From an uncultured Acidimicrobiaceae bacterium (lineage in GTDB: Bacteria > Actinomycetota > Acidimicrobiia > Acidimicrobiales > Bog-793), in the NCBI GenBank assembly GCA_903907185.1, contig CAIVND010000155.1, positions 1 to 7,138 on the forward strand: a DNA stretch of 7,138 nucleotides. Reading direction: 5' to 3'. Shown here in pieces: positions 1 to 5,597 of this stretch. The position numbers and the translations under genes are program-made. Within the stretch, counting starts at the first letter, position 1, and each line of letters opens with the position of its first letter. The notes under the pieces are model-generated. The model ran no database searches. It was not told the origin of the DNA and saw only the letters and a program-made list of their open reading frames with translations.

Positions 1-399
1 CTCTTGATTTTGTCTCGCCTCAATTTCAAATTCACGACGTTCGAGTGTGTTGACCGTCTCGTCATCTCCAACAAAGATCACGACCGGCTTCTGTCCGCCA
101 CGGGCGACCAGCGTGATCTCAGCGATGAATAGCGAGCTCGCAATACCCAAATCGAAGGGAAGAGCTCCAAGAACAATGGGGGAGACCGTTCGATCGGGCG
201 AATTGCGTTGGATCTCATCGAGTATCTCAAGCGCATAGCTCGGGGTGCAGCGGGCACCATTTGGAAATTTAAGCTCGATCGCAGTGCCGAGCGTTGCAAT
301 GGTCAATCCATCTCGCTCTACGATCCTGCCGTTACCGGCGGCCAAGGTTCGGATAGCGGAAGCAACAGCTGGCGTTACAGCCCTTGACCTCGCCAACAT
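1..399 (-). CDS. menF: Probable isochorismate synthase (menaquinone pathway), N-terminal part, truncated by window edge
   Basis: Reading the minus strand from 399 to the window edge gives 133 codons without a stop, so the gene is partial. The translation contains GALPFD at about residues 78-83, followed by a hydrophobic stretch and a Val/Ile-rich strand (about 105-111). This resembles the N-terminal half of isochorismate synthases and related chorismate-binding enzymes, where a G-A-(L/I)-P-F-D motif is typical. The catalytic C-terminal chorismate-binding core lies outside the window. The family converts chorismate to isochorismate, the entry step to menaquinone. Its place 38 bp downstream of menG on the same strand supports that role. 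I chose the ATG at 399. The same frame is open further upstream, and a GTG at 444 would overlap the end of menG by 7 bp; neither start has a convincing ribosome binding site. An anthranilate or aminodeoxychorismate synthase relative is less likely. Confidence 0.62.
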   Translation of the reverse strand, partial: MLARSRAVTPAVASAIRTLAAGNGRIVERDGLTIATLGTAIELKFPNGARCTPSYALEILDEIQRNSPDRTVSPIVLGALPFDLGIASSLFIAEITLVARGGQKPVVIFVGDDETVNTLERREFEIEARQNQE

Positions 400-437
400 C
401 TTGGTGTTGTTCGGGAGGTGCTCGGGAGGCTGAACGA

Positions 438-1145
438 CTAGCACGACGACATCATGGGTTTTGTAGCGGTGACGATCTGAGCGAGACCCCGTTGGAGCTG
501 TCTCCGGTCAATCTGAGCGAATCCCACTGATTGAAGCATTGTCTCGAGCTCTTGCGGAGAGGGAAGGTACGCAATCGACTGAGGAAGGTAACGGTATGCG
601 GCTGCCACACTGAACAGTGCGCCGATACGAGGTACTACGTGGTTGAACCAGATTCGATGTCCAAATCGGATCCATCGCTGCTGTGGTCGATCGACCTCGA
701 GGATAGATAGTCGACCTCCGGGGATGAGGGCTCGGTAGATCTCGGCGAAGACAGTGTGTTGGTCGGAGAAGTTGCGGAGCGCAAACCCTGAAACCACTCC
801 ATCGATACTTCCTGTTGCAATTGGCAGCTGGCTGGCATCAGCCTGAACAAATGGCGCATTCACATTCCGCGCTGCAACAAGCATCTGAAAGGAGAGGTCG
901 ATCCCGATGCTCTGAAGACCTACCCGGCTCGCCTCTCGAATGAGATCACCGGTCCCGCAGCCAAGGTCAACAATGGTTGAGCCGCGATCGAGATCCATGA
1001 GGCGAATTGCACTCCGTCTCCAACTGCGGTCGAGACCTAAGGTCATGAGGCGATTGACAAGATCGTATCGGTGGGCGATGCCATCAAACATTGAGCGGAC
1101 AAATTCCGTCTTCTGTTCGGCCTTGGGAAGATATTTATCGGTCAT
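438..1145 (-). CDS. menG: Demethylmenaquinone methyltransferase (MenG/UbiE family)
   Basis: This 235-residue class I SAM-dependent methyltransferase adds the last methyl group to demethylmenaquinone, giving menaquinone; it is a cytosolic or membrane-associated enzyme. Family hallmarks are all present: F-x-x-I-A-x-R-Y-D-L-V-N near residues 20-31, the SAM-binding motif VDLGCGTGDL at 59-68, the acidic end of the second strand at GIDLS (81-85), GFALRNF at 120-126 and AYRYLPQSI at 183-191. The length is normal for MenG/UbiE. The motif usually read as LEFSKP is LEVDRP here (149-154), a mild variant. Ubiquinone is not expected in an actinobacterium, so the menaquinone role is preferred over UbiE proper. 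The ATG at 1145 gives the standard N-terminus; only a weak Shine-Dalgarno is visible. The downstream neighbour is the probable menF on the same strand, which suggests a menaquinone operon. Confidence 0.93.
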   Translation of the reverse strand: MTDKYLPKAEQKTEFVRSMFDGIAHRYDLVNRLMTLGLDRSWRRSAIRLMDLDRGSTIVDLGCGTGDLIREASRVGLQSIGIDLSFQMLVAARNVNAPFVQADASQLPIATGSIDGVVSGFALRNFSDQHTVFAEIYRALIPGGRLSILEVDRPQQRWIRFGHRIWFNHVVPRIGALFSVAAAYRYLPQSIAYLPSPQELETMLQSVGFAQIDRRQLQRGLAQIVTATKPMMSSC

Positions 1146-1155
1146 CGTGAGTTCG

Positions 1156-1198
1156 GGCAGTTGCTAGTTCGTTCCGACAAAGAAGCTAGCCAGCTGCC
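1156..1198. promoter_or_regulatory. Imperfect inverted repeat just upstream of menG
   Basis: GGCAG (1156-1160) and GCTAG (1163-1167) can pair with CTAGC (1186-1190) and CTGCC (1194-1198). This gives two 5-bp blocks separated by a small internal loop, with an 18-nt apical loop. It lies 11 bp upstream of the menG start codon, so it could be a leader hairpin or an operator. The arms are short and chance occurrence is possible. Confidence 0.3.
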
Positions 1199-1203
1199 AG
1201 CGC

Positions 1204-1233
1204 ACTGACGGAAGAACTGACGGAAGAACTGAC
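1204..1233. repeat. 12-bp tandem repeat, 2.5 copies
   Basis: The unit ACTGACGGAAGA occurs at 1204-1215 and 1216-1227, and its first six bases recur at 1228-1233. The copies are identical. It lies between the divergent menG and dioxygenase genes. It could arise from replication slippage or present repeated binding sites on one face of the helix, since 12 bp is close to one turn. Confidence 0.85.
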
Positions 1234-1410
1234 ACCCTAGCCATATCGTCGGTCGACCAAACTCGAAATGAATCGGCAACGCTCTCATTTTTTATGCGGG
1301 ATCGAGAGGCCAATTTCAACACCCCACTAGTCTGTCAGCCTTTGCGCGTATCGATGTTTAATCGAGTTGACTCAAAACAAGTTTGTGTGGGCGAGAAATA
1401 AGTGACTTGT

Positions 1411-1440
1411 GCCTCCTACCTCCGTAAAGTAGGAATAGGC
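1411..1440 (+). other. Small hairpin in the dioxygenase gene leader
   Basis: CCTAC (1415-1419) pairs with GTAGG (1429-1433) across a 9-nt loop. GCCT (1411-1414) can extend the stem by pairing with AGGC (1437-1440) past a 3-nt bulge. It ends 39 bp before the dioxygenase start codon and does not cover the Shine-Dalgarno. No regulatory class is recognised. Confidence 0.35.
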
Positions 1441-1479
1441 GAGCTGAACTCGCTTTGGTTTTATTCGGAAGGGTTGGAG

Positions 1480-2472
1480 ATGGCAAAGATCGTTTTGGGT
1501 ATTGGTACGTCACACACGCCACAGTTGACGATGGATCCGACACTTTGGGAGGATCACGCGAAGCGTGACGTGAAGAACCCAAAGTTGATTGGCTACGATG
1601 GCGAAGTTCACACCTACGAGGATCTCGTTACCGCTGCAAAACAACGTTTTGCTCCAGATCTCAATCTTGATATCTACCAAGAAAAGCATGCACGTGCACA
1701 GCGTGGACTCGATACCTTGACCGAAGCTCTCCGTGAGGCAAAGCCCGATGTTGTCATTGTTATCGGTGACGATCAGGATGAGATCTTTGGACCTACAGGG
1801 GTGCCATCACTCGGGATCTTTACCGGCGAGGTCGTCTATGACATTCCTCGGGCTCCCGAGCGACTAGCCGCCCTGAGCGAAGGAATGCGTCAGGCTGGTT
1901 GGACAAGTCATAGTGAAGTTCTTATGGGACACAAAGTGCACTCACAGCTAGCTCATCATCTTGTGGCCTCACTTACCGAGGACGATTTCGATCTCACACA
2001 AGTGAAGAAGCAAGCAGAGGGTCGGACCCTCGGACATGCATTTAACTTCGTACGATACCGACTGGCTCTTGATCCTGCGATTCCGTTTGTACCAGTCCTT
2101 CTCAATACATACATGCCACCGAACGTTATGTCACCGGGTCGTTGCTACCGACTTGGTCAATCCATCCGACGTGCAGTCGAGAGCTTCAACGAGGATCTGC
2201 GCGTCGTGGTCATCGGCAGTGGTGGACTAAGCCATTTTGTCGTCTTGGATGAATTTGATACCTCGGTGCTCGATGCTCTTCAAAAGCAGGATAAAGATGC
2301 CATCGAAGGCTTTCCTCGCCGCTATTTCCGCTCGGGAACCTCGGAGATCTTGAACTGGATCGCCGCTGGAGGTGCGCTCGAGGGTCTAAAGATGGAGATC
2401 ATCGACTACGTGCCAGGATTCCGTTCGCCTGCGGGAACCGGAACGGGTATGGGATTTGCACTCTGGAATTAG
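1480..2472 (+). CDS. LigB-type (class III) extradiol aromatic ring-cleavage dioxygenase
   Basis: This 330-residue protein belongs to the LigB/DODA superfamily, non-haem metal enzymes that open catecholic (sometimes aminophenolic) rings next to the hydroxyl pair using O2. It aligns by eye with protocatechuate 4,5-dioxygenase beta subunit LigB. G-T-S-H12 matches LigB His12. A GH-x-x-H segment followed by Leu-Ala-His-His at 150-160 matches the His127 region. The stretch ESFNEDL (234-240) through GSGGLSH252 matches the catalytic His195 region. GTSE289 leads into the helix carrying LigB metal ligand Glu242. The second metal ligand region reads GDDQ99DE where LigB has NDH61, so a Gln sits in place of His. 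About 40 extra residues lie between the first two metal sites, and no LigA-like alpha subunit is encoded nearby. The ATG at 1480 is chosen because GGAAGG and GGAG lie 5-12 bp upstream; an upstream GTG at 1402 would add 26 unconserved residues. The substrate is unknown. Confidence 0.87.
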   Translation: MAKIVLGIGTSHTPQLTMDPTLWEDHAKRDVKNPKLIGYDGEVHTYEDLVTAAKQRFAPDLNLDIYQEKHARAQRGLDTLTEALREAKPDVVIVIGDDQDEIFGPTGVPSLGIFTGEVVYDIPRAPERLAALSEGMRQAGWTSHSEVLMGHKVHSQLAHHLVASLTEDDFDLTQVKKQAEGRTLGHAFNFVRYRLALDPAIPFVPVLLNTYMPPNVMSPGRCYRLGQSIRRAVESFNEDLRVVVIGSGGLSHFVVLDEFDTSVLDALQKQDKDAIEGFPRRYFRSGTSEILNWIAAGGALEGLKMEIIDYVPGFRSPAGTGTGMGFALWN

Positions 2473-2702
2473 CGATCAACGTCGAAGCTCGTTCGCCATT
2501 ACGCAAATAGCATCAACTTTGTTGATACCGTGCCGCTGTCATCCACCACGAAGACAGGGGTCCTGAGGTCCTAATTGTGTAGTTCACGATGCTTGATCGG
2601 TTTTGCAGCAAGCCTTGAATCGAGTCGGAGGCGACGAACGAGATTTATTATGGGCTCACTCGCTAGAACGAACTCCCTTATTCTCAACAGTTGGAGCCTT
2701 TC
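2473..2702. other. Intergenic gap between the dioxygenase and PanE-like genes
   Basis: This 230-bp stretch holds no supported gene. ATCAAC (2512-2517) and GTTGAT (2521-2526) form a compact 6-bp hairpin with a TTT loop about 40 bp after the dioxygenase stop; it has no U-tract and is weak as a terminator. TATTAT at 2646-2651 resembles a -10 element 51 bp before the next start codon, but the expected -35 position is poor. A separate promoter for the next gene is possible but not shown. Confidence 0.5.
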
Positions 2703-3674
2703 ATGTCGCGCTTTGTAATCGTCGGTGCCGGGGCAGTTGGTGGTGTGATGGCTGCGAGCCTTTTTCAACATTCGCAGCGCGTATTGCTCGTGGCGCGCGG
2801 TGCGCACTATGAGGCAATCGTGAAGGACGGACTTCGATTTGACCGCCCTCAAAGCTCAGAATATCTCGACGTTCCCGTAACTGACGACATCTCATCGATC
2901 GAATGGTCCAGTGATGACGTCATCATTGTCGCTGTAAAGAGCCAGCACTCTTCCGACTTGTTGATGGAGCTCTCGTCGATCGTGCCAAGATCTACTCCGG
3001 TGCTTTGTGCACAGAACGGTGTAGCCAATGAAGGCATGGCACTTCGTTGGTTTTCAAATGTCTATGGTGCTGAGATCTCATGTGCGACGAGCTACCTCGT
3101 TCCCGGAGTTGTAGTGGCCCACGGATCTCCCACCATTGGTGCGGTTGTGTTCGGGCGCTATCCACGCGGAGTTGATGACACTGTTCGCGAGTTGGCAGCA
3201 GCATTTGGGGGTGCAGAGTGGATCTCGAAGAGTAGCGAAAAGATCATGGACTGGAAGTACGCAAAGCTGCTTCGCAATATGTCCAATGCGGTCTCTGCTA
3301 TCTGTGGCCCCTCAGTACGAGGTGGCGAGATCGCGACCCGTACGCGACAAGAGGCAGAGCTCGTGCTCAAGACAGCCGGAATCATCTGGATCGACGATGA
3401 CGAGTGGCGGATTGAGGGAGAGCGCGAGGGCATGGCTCGCTTCCAACCTGTGGGGGACATCACTGTCGCTGGCGGCTCATCTTGGCAGAGCCTGTTGCGC
3501 GGCGTCGGAAGTGTTGAAACTGATTACCTAAATGGAGAGATCGTGCTCTTGGGGAGAATTCACGGTGTTCCAACTCCAGTCAATGAGGTGCTCTGCGAAC
3601 TTGCGAACAAGATGGCGCGGGAGAACCTTTCTCCGGGTGCCTTTACCGAGACTGATGTACTAAGCCACCTTTGA
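2703..3674 (+). CDS. Ketopantoate reductase (PanE/ApbA)-like NADP-dependent oxidoreductase
   Basis: This 323-residue cytosolic oxidoreductase has the two-domain fold of the 2-dehydropantoate 2-reductase family. The N-terminal Rossmann domain opens with GAGAVGG (8-14). Arg32 in VARGAHYE is where PanE binds the NADPH phosphate, so NADP preference is expected. Lys79 (VAVKSQ) and Asn105 (QNGV) match conserved cofactor and substrate-site residues. Lys188 and Asn192 in the C-terminal helical domain match E. coli PanE Lys176 and Asn180. Ser260 and Glu272 keep the spacing of PanE Ser244 and Glu256. Reduction of a 2-oxo acid, or its reverse, is therefore chemically plausible. No pantothenate gene is nearby and the neighbours are aromatic-catabolic, so I infer a role on a pathway intermediate rather than vitamin synthesis. 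The ATG at 2703 has GGAG 6 bp upstream. Family assignment is firm; the substrate is not. Confidence 0.85.
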   Translation: MSRFVIVGAGAVGGVMAASLFQHSQRVLLVARGAHYEAIVKDGLRFDRPQSSEYLDVPVTDDISSIEWSSDDVIIVAVKSQHSSDLLMELSSIVPRSTPVLCAQNGVANEGMALRWFSNVYGAEISCATSYLVPGVVVAHGSPTIGAVVFGRYPRGVDDTVRELAAAFGGAEWISKSSEKIMDWKYAKLLRNMSNAVSAICGPSVRGGEIATRTRQEAELVLKTAGIIWIDDDEWRIEGEREGMARFQPVGDITVAGGSSWQSLLRGVGSVETDYLNGEIVLLGRIHGVPTPVNEVLCELANKMARENLSPGAFTETDVLSHL

Positions 3675-3811
3675 TCGAATGGATGTATTTCCATCGCTGA
3701 AATGTGAGCTTTGCATATTTGAAATCTTTACTTGCTAGACAAGTTGACGCATAAGGAAACCTTGTTGAGTGCCCTGATTTTCTGACAGGATGATTTGGAC
3801 ATTGATGATCG

Positions 3812-3829
3812 GTGATCGTAAAGGATCAC
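3812..3829. promoter_or_regulatory. Candidate operator, GTGATC-N6-GATCAC
   Basis: GTGATC (3812-3817) and GATCAC (3824-3829) are perfect inverted 6-bp arms with a GTAAAG spacer. A dimeric transcription factor could bind this 18-bp dyad. The half-sites resemble those of CRP/FNR proteins, but the CRP consensus has a 2-bp centre where this site has 6, so I do not assign a regulator family. It lies about 190 bp upstream of the Rid gene. Confidence 0.35.
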
Positions 3830-3893
3830 GTTGATCGACGTTCGAGGGTGAAGTTGGGTGGGGCTGTATTTATCAACGTTGTGGATCCCTCGA
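3829..3893 (+). other. Interleaved inverted repeats able to form an H-type pseudoknot
   Basis: CGTTGAT (3829-3835) pairs with ATCAACG (3872-3878), and TCGAGGG (3842-3848) pairs with CCCTCGA (3887-3893). The arm order is A-B-A'-B', the topology of an H-type pseudoknot, with loops of about 6, 23 and 8 nt. Both stems are perfect over 7 bp. If transcribed, the RNA could fold before the Rid gene. It could also be a chance pairing or two mutually exclusive protein-binding dyads. Confidence 0.3.
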
Positions 3894-3976
3894 CAGGTAG
3901 GTTGGATTGGGGAGTTTGCGGTGAAAAATATCCGAACTGACGATGCCAATTGTCTGTCAAGTAAGTGATGTACCTG

Positions 3977-3994
3977 ACCGAAAACAACTTCGGT
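3977..3994 (+). other. Small hairpin upstream of the Rid gene ribosome binding site
   Basis: ACCGAA (3977-3982) pairs perfectly with TTCGGT (3989-3994) across a 6-nt AACAAC loop. It ends 12 bp before the AAGGAGG Shine-Dalgarno and leaves that site free. It may stabilise the mRNA 5' end or be part of a larger leader fold. Confidence 0.35.
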
Positions 3995-4006
3995 TGATGC
4001 CGTAAC

Positions 4007-4013
4007 AAGGAGG
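4007..4013 (+). promoter_or_regulatory. Shine-Dalgarno AAGGAGG that fixes a GTG start
   Basis: AAGGAGG is a near-complete anti-16S match with 6 bp to the GTG at 4020. This decides the start of the Rid gene, because the next in-frame ATG (4053) would cut off the first strand of the fold. Confidence 0.85.
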
Positions 4014-4019
4014 ACAAGC

Positions 4020-4409
4020 GTGGAAGTTCGTAAAGGTATCCATATCAAAGGCATGATTCATCCCAGTCCCATTCCCACCGCAGCGCGCGTGGGACCGTTG
4101 CTGATCTCTGGACTTGTTCGCGGCAAGGATCTCGAGACCAATGAGCTTCCAGACGACCCGGACAAGCAAGCAGAGCTGCTGATGCTAAATATCAAAGCCA
4201 TCATGGAGGCAGCCGGAGGGACGTTGGATCAGATTGTCAAGGTCCGGGTTTACGTACAAGACCGGAGCGTTCGCGATCGTCTCGATCCGGCGTGGGTTGC
4301 TACCTTCCCAGATGAGCACAACCGACCGGCGCGGCATGTATACGAGCAGAAGCTGGGCCAGAAAAACGCATTCTTTGAGGCAGAGATCGAAGCGTACATC
4401 TCAGAGTGA
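4020..4409 (+). CDS. Rid/YjgF/YER057c family protein (RidA-like; possible 2-aminomuconate-type deaminase)
   Basis: This 129-residue single-domain protein has the length and pattern of the trimeric Rid family, which hydrolyses enamines/imines and includes the 2-aminomuconate deaminases of aminophenol and hydroxyanthranilate catabolism. Visible signatures are a GPLLISGLVRG strand (25-35) after the N-terminal strand, a helix ending NIKAIMEAAGG (57-67), a KVRVYVQD strand (74-81), and RPARHV (102-107) containing Arg105, at the place of the Rid arginine that binds the substrate carboxylate. The C-terminus ends in the EIEAYI strand (122-127). Retention of that arginine favours an active deaminase over the arginine-less subfamilies. 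The loop between strands (37-48) carries several acidic residues. Its place between ring-cleavage and hydratase genes implies a pathway-specific job, not only housekeeping protection from 2-aminoacrylate. The family call is firm; the substrate is inferred. Confidence 0.88.
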   Translation: MEVRKGIHIKGMIHPSPIPTAARVGPLLISGLVRGKDLETNELPDDPDKQAELLMLNIKAIMEAAGGTLDQIVKVRVYVQDRSVRDRLDPAWVATFPDEHNRPARHVYEQKLGQKNAFFEAEIEAYISE

Positions 4410-4422
4410 AGTTGCGAGGAGT

Positions 4423-4460
4423 TGGTGTTCAAGGATCCAAATGGGGCTCCTTGAACACCA
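4423..4460 (+). terminator. 13-bp perfect hairpin between the Rid and amidohydrolase genes
   Basis: TGGTGTTCAAGGA (4423-4435) and TCCTTGAACACCA (4448-4460) are perfect inverted arms with a 12-nt loop, starting 14 bp after the Rid stop. No U-tract follows, so it is not a canonical intrinsic terminator, although U-tract-less hairpins are discussed as terminators in Actinobacteria. It could also be an attenuator or an mRNA processing/stability element that changes the ratio of Rid protein to the downstream enzyme. Confidence 0.6.
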
Positions 4461-4526
4461 GTCGACGCGCGTCAACCATATGTTGCGGTTAATCGGTAAA
4501 TTCAAACAGAGGAGCAGGGGAGCGTT

Positions 4527-5597
4527 ATGTATCAAGATTATGAGGTTGTAGACGTTCACGGACACATGATGAGCCCGCCACAGTTTCGAGCATATGCATA
4601 CGGCATTGTGTCGAATAGAAACTTTGGAGAAAATCGTCTGCGTCTAAAGGATGACTCGATCAAAGAGATTGTGGACCATCACGTGAGTCTGCTTGATGAA
4701 CGGAATATCGATGTGCAGTTCATCTCACCTCGTCCAGTCGCCATGATGCATTGGGAGCGTCCTCCTCAAGTTGAGATGTGGACAAAGACCACCAATGACG
4801 TCATCGCTCAGCAGTGTGCCTCTCGACCGGACCGACTATTTGGAGTTGCACAGCTTCCACAGTCGATACTCCTCGATACACAAAACTGTGTGGAGGAACT
4901 TCGCCGATGCATCGATGAGTTGGGTTTTGTTGGCGCCTTAATGAATACGGATCCAAACGGTGACGGCCAGACTCCAGGGGTCGACCAACCCTATTGGTAC
5001 CCCCTCTACGAGGCAGCTGAAAGCCTCAAGTGCGTTTTGATTCTTCATCCGAGCCTGTCTCGAAATCCAAAGCTCGACCGAATTCCTCATAGCTTTCAGT
5101 ACAATTTCCTAGTCGAAGAGACTTTGGCGACCTTGACCTATGAGTACAGCGACGTCTTCGATCGTTTTCCAGACCTGCGAATCGTTGTCTGTCACTGTGG
5201 AGGTTCGCCCAACCGACTTCTACGAATCAGTGACAAACCCGGCGGAGCCAAAGACAGTGGTCTTGCTTCGGGTGGTTCATTGAATATGCCCGTAGAACGA
5301 GAAGTCGAGACTGTCCCGGATCGCTCAGACAACCTCTTCTTTGATACCTGCGCATATGACATCGACTATCTAAGGACAGTGTTCCGCCAGCGGGGCGCAG
5401 AGCAGATGATCTTTGGAACTGAGGCACCCGGTGCGGGTACCGCATTTATCAATCCAGCTACTGATCGTCCTGCCGATGATCTAGTTCCTTTGATTGACGC
5501 ACTTGGCATCTTGACCGATGACGAGAAACGAGCAGTGTTCAATGGGAATGTGCAACGTGTATTTCCAATCTGGCGAGCGATTGCGGCGAAGCGTTAG
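4527..5597 (+). CDS. Amidohydrolase-2 family enzyme resembling 4-oxalomesaconate hydratase (LigJ)
   Basis: This 356-residue TIM-barrel metalloenzyme belongs to the ACMSD/LigJ branch of the amidohydrolase superfamily. The first strand ends DVHGH with metal ligands His11 and His13. His174 (LILHPS) matches the third ligand, and His223 in CHCGG matches the conserved active-site histidine of LigJ's HGGG. The last metal position is Glu299 in FGTEAPG. LigJ also uses Glu there, whereas ACMSD-type decarboxylases use Asp, which favours a hydratase. Other LigJ-like segments are ERNIDVQFISPRP (58-70), YWYPLYE (156-162), FFDTCAY (271-277) and the C-terminal FNGN-x-x-R-V-F/Y-P. LigJ hydrates the 4-oxalomesaconate arising from ring-opened protocatechuate or gallate, so the context fits. 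The ATG at 4527 follows GGGGAG by 4 bp. Alternatives are an ACMSD-like decarboxylase or a hydrolase on an aminated analogue. No aldolase or lactonase partner lies in the window. Confidence 0.8.
   Translation: MYQDYEVVDVHGHMMSPPQFRAYAYGIVSNRNFGENRLRLKDDSIKEIVDHHVSLLDERNIDVQFISPRPVAMMHWERPPQVEMWTKTTNDVIAQQCASRPDRLFGVAQLPQSILLDTQNCVEELRRCIDELGFVGALMNTDPNGDGQTPGVDQPYWYPLYEAAESLKCVLILHPSLSRNPKLDRIPHSFQYNFLVEETLATLTYEYSDVFDRFPDLRIVVCHCGGSPNRLLRISDKPGGAKDSGLASGGSLNMPVEREVETVPDRSDNLFFDTCAYDIDYLRTVFRQRGAEQMIFGTEAPGAGTAFINPATDRPADDLVPLIDALGILTDDEKRAVFNGNVQRVFPIWRAIAAKR

Larger units (their letters stand above)
1146..1479. other. Intergenic region between divergent menG and the dioxygenase gene
   Basis: This 334-bp gap lies between divergently transcribed genes, so both promoters should be here. 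I see no convincing coding sequence. It holds an imperfect inverted repeat next to the menG start (1156-1198), a 12-bp tandem repeat (1204-1233), the 8-bp palindrome GGTCGACC (1251-1258), and a small hairpin in the dioxygenase leader (1411-1440). A TTGACT hexamer at 1367-1372 could be a -35 element for the dioxygenase, but no good -10 sits at 16-18 bp from it, so I do not call a promoter. Confidence 0.6.
3675..4019. other. Structured non-coding leader region before the Rid gene
   Basis: This 345-bp gap has no supported gene on either strand. It is rich in inverted repeats: ACTTG/CAAGT near 3729-3743, GTGATC-N6-GATCAC at 3812-3829, interleaved 7-bp arms at 3829-3893, and a 6-bp hairpin at 3977-3994 just before the Shine-Dalgarno. 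The length and density of pairing suggest a regulated promoter or a long 5' leader. I could not match it to a known riboswitch class, and no strong sigma-70-like promoter was found by eye. Confidence 0.5.

Noticed and set aside
1367..1400. TTGACT as -35 of a dioxygenase promoter
   Set aside because: No acceptable -10 hexamer lies 16-18 bp downstream; the nearest AT-rich hexamer is about 22 bp away.
1402..1479. In-frame 26-codon N-terminal extension of the dioxygenase from a GTG
   Set aside because: It lacks a Shine-Dalgarno and conserved residues. The ATG at 1480 has a good ribosome binding site and places the first metal histidine at residue 12 as in LigB.
3136..3531. Open frames on both strands inside the PanE-like gene
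   Set aside because: They are shadows of the well-supported PanE-like coding frame.
3812..3829. CRP/FNR-type binding site
   Set aside because: The half-sites look similar, but the spacing between them is 4 bp too long for the CRP consensus.
3728..4054. Minus-strand open frame of 108 codons across the Rid leader
   Set aside because: Its composition is not protein-like, it shows no family motif, and it overlaps the Rid start. Inverted repeats explain the region better.
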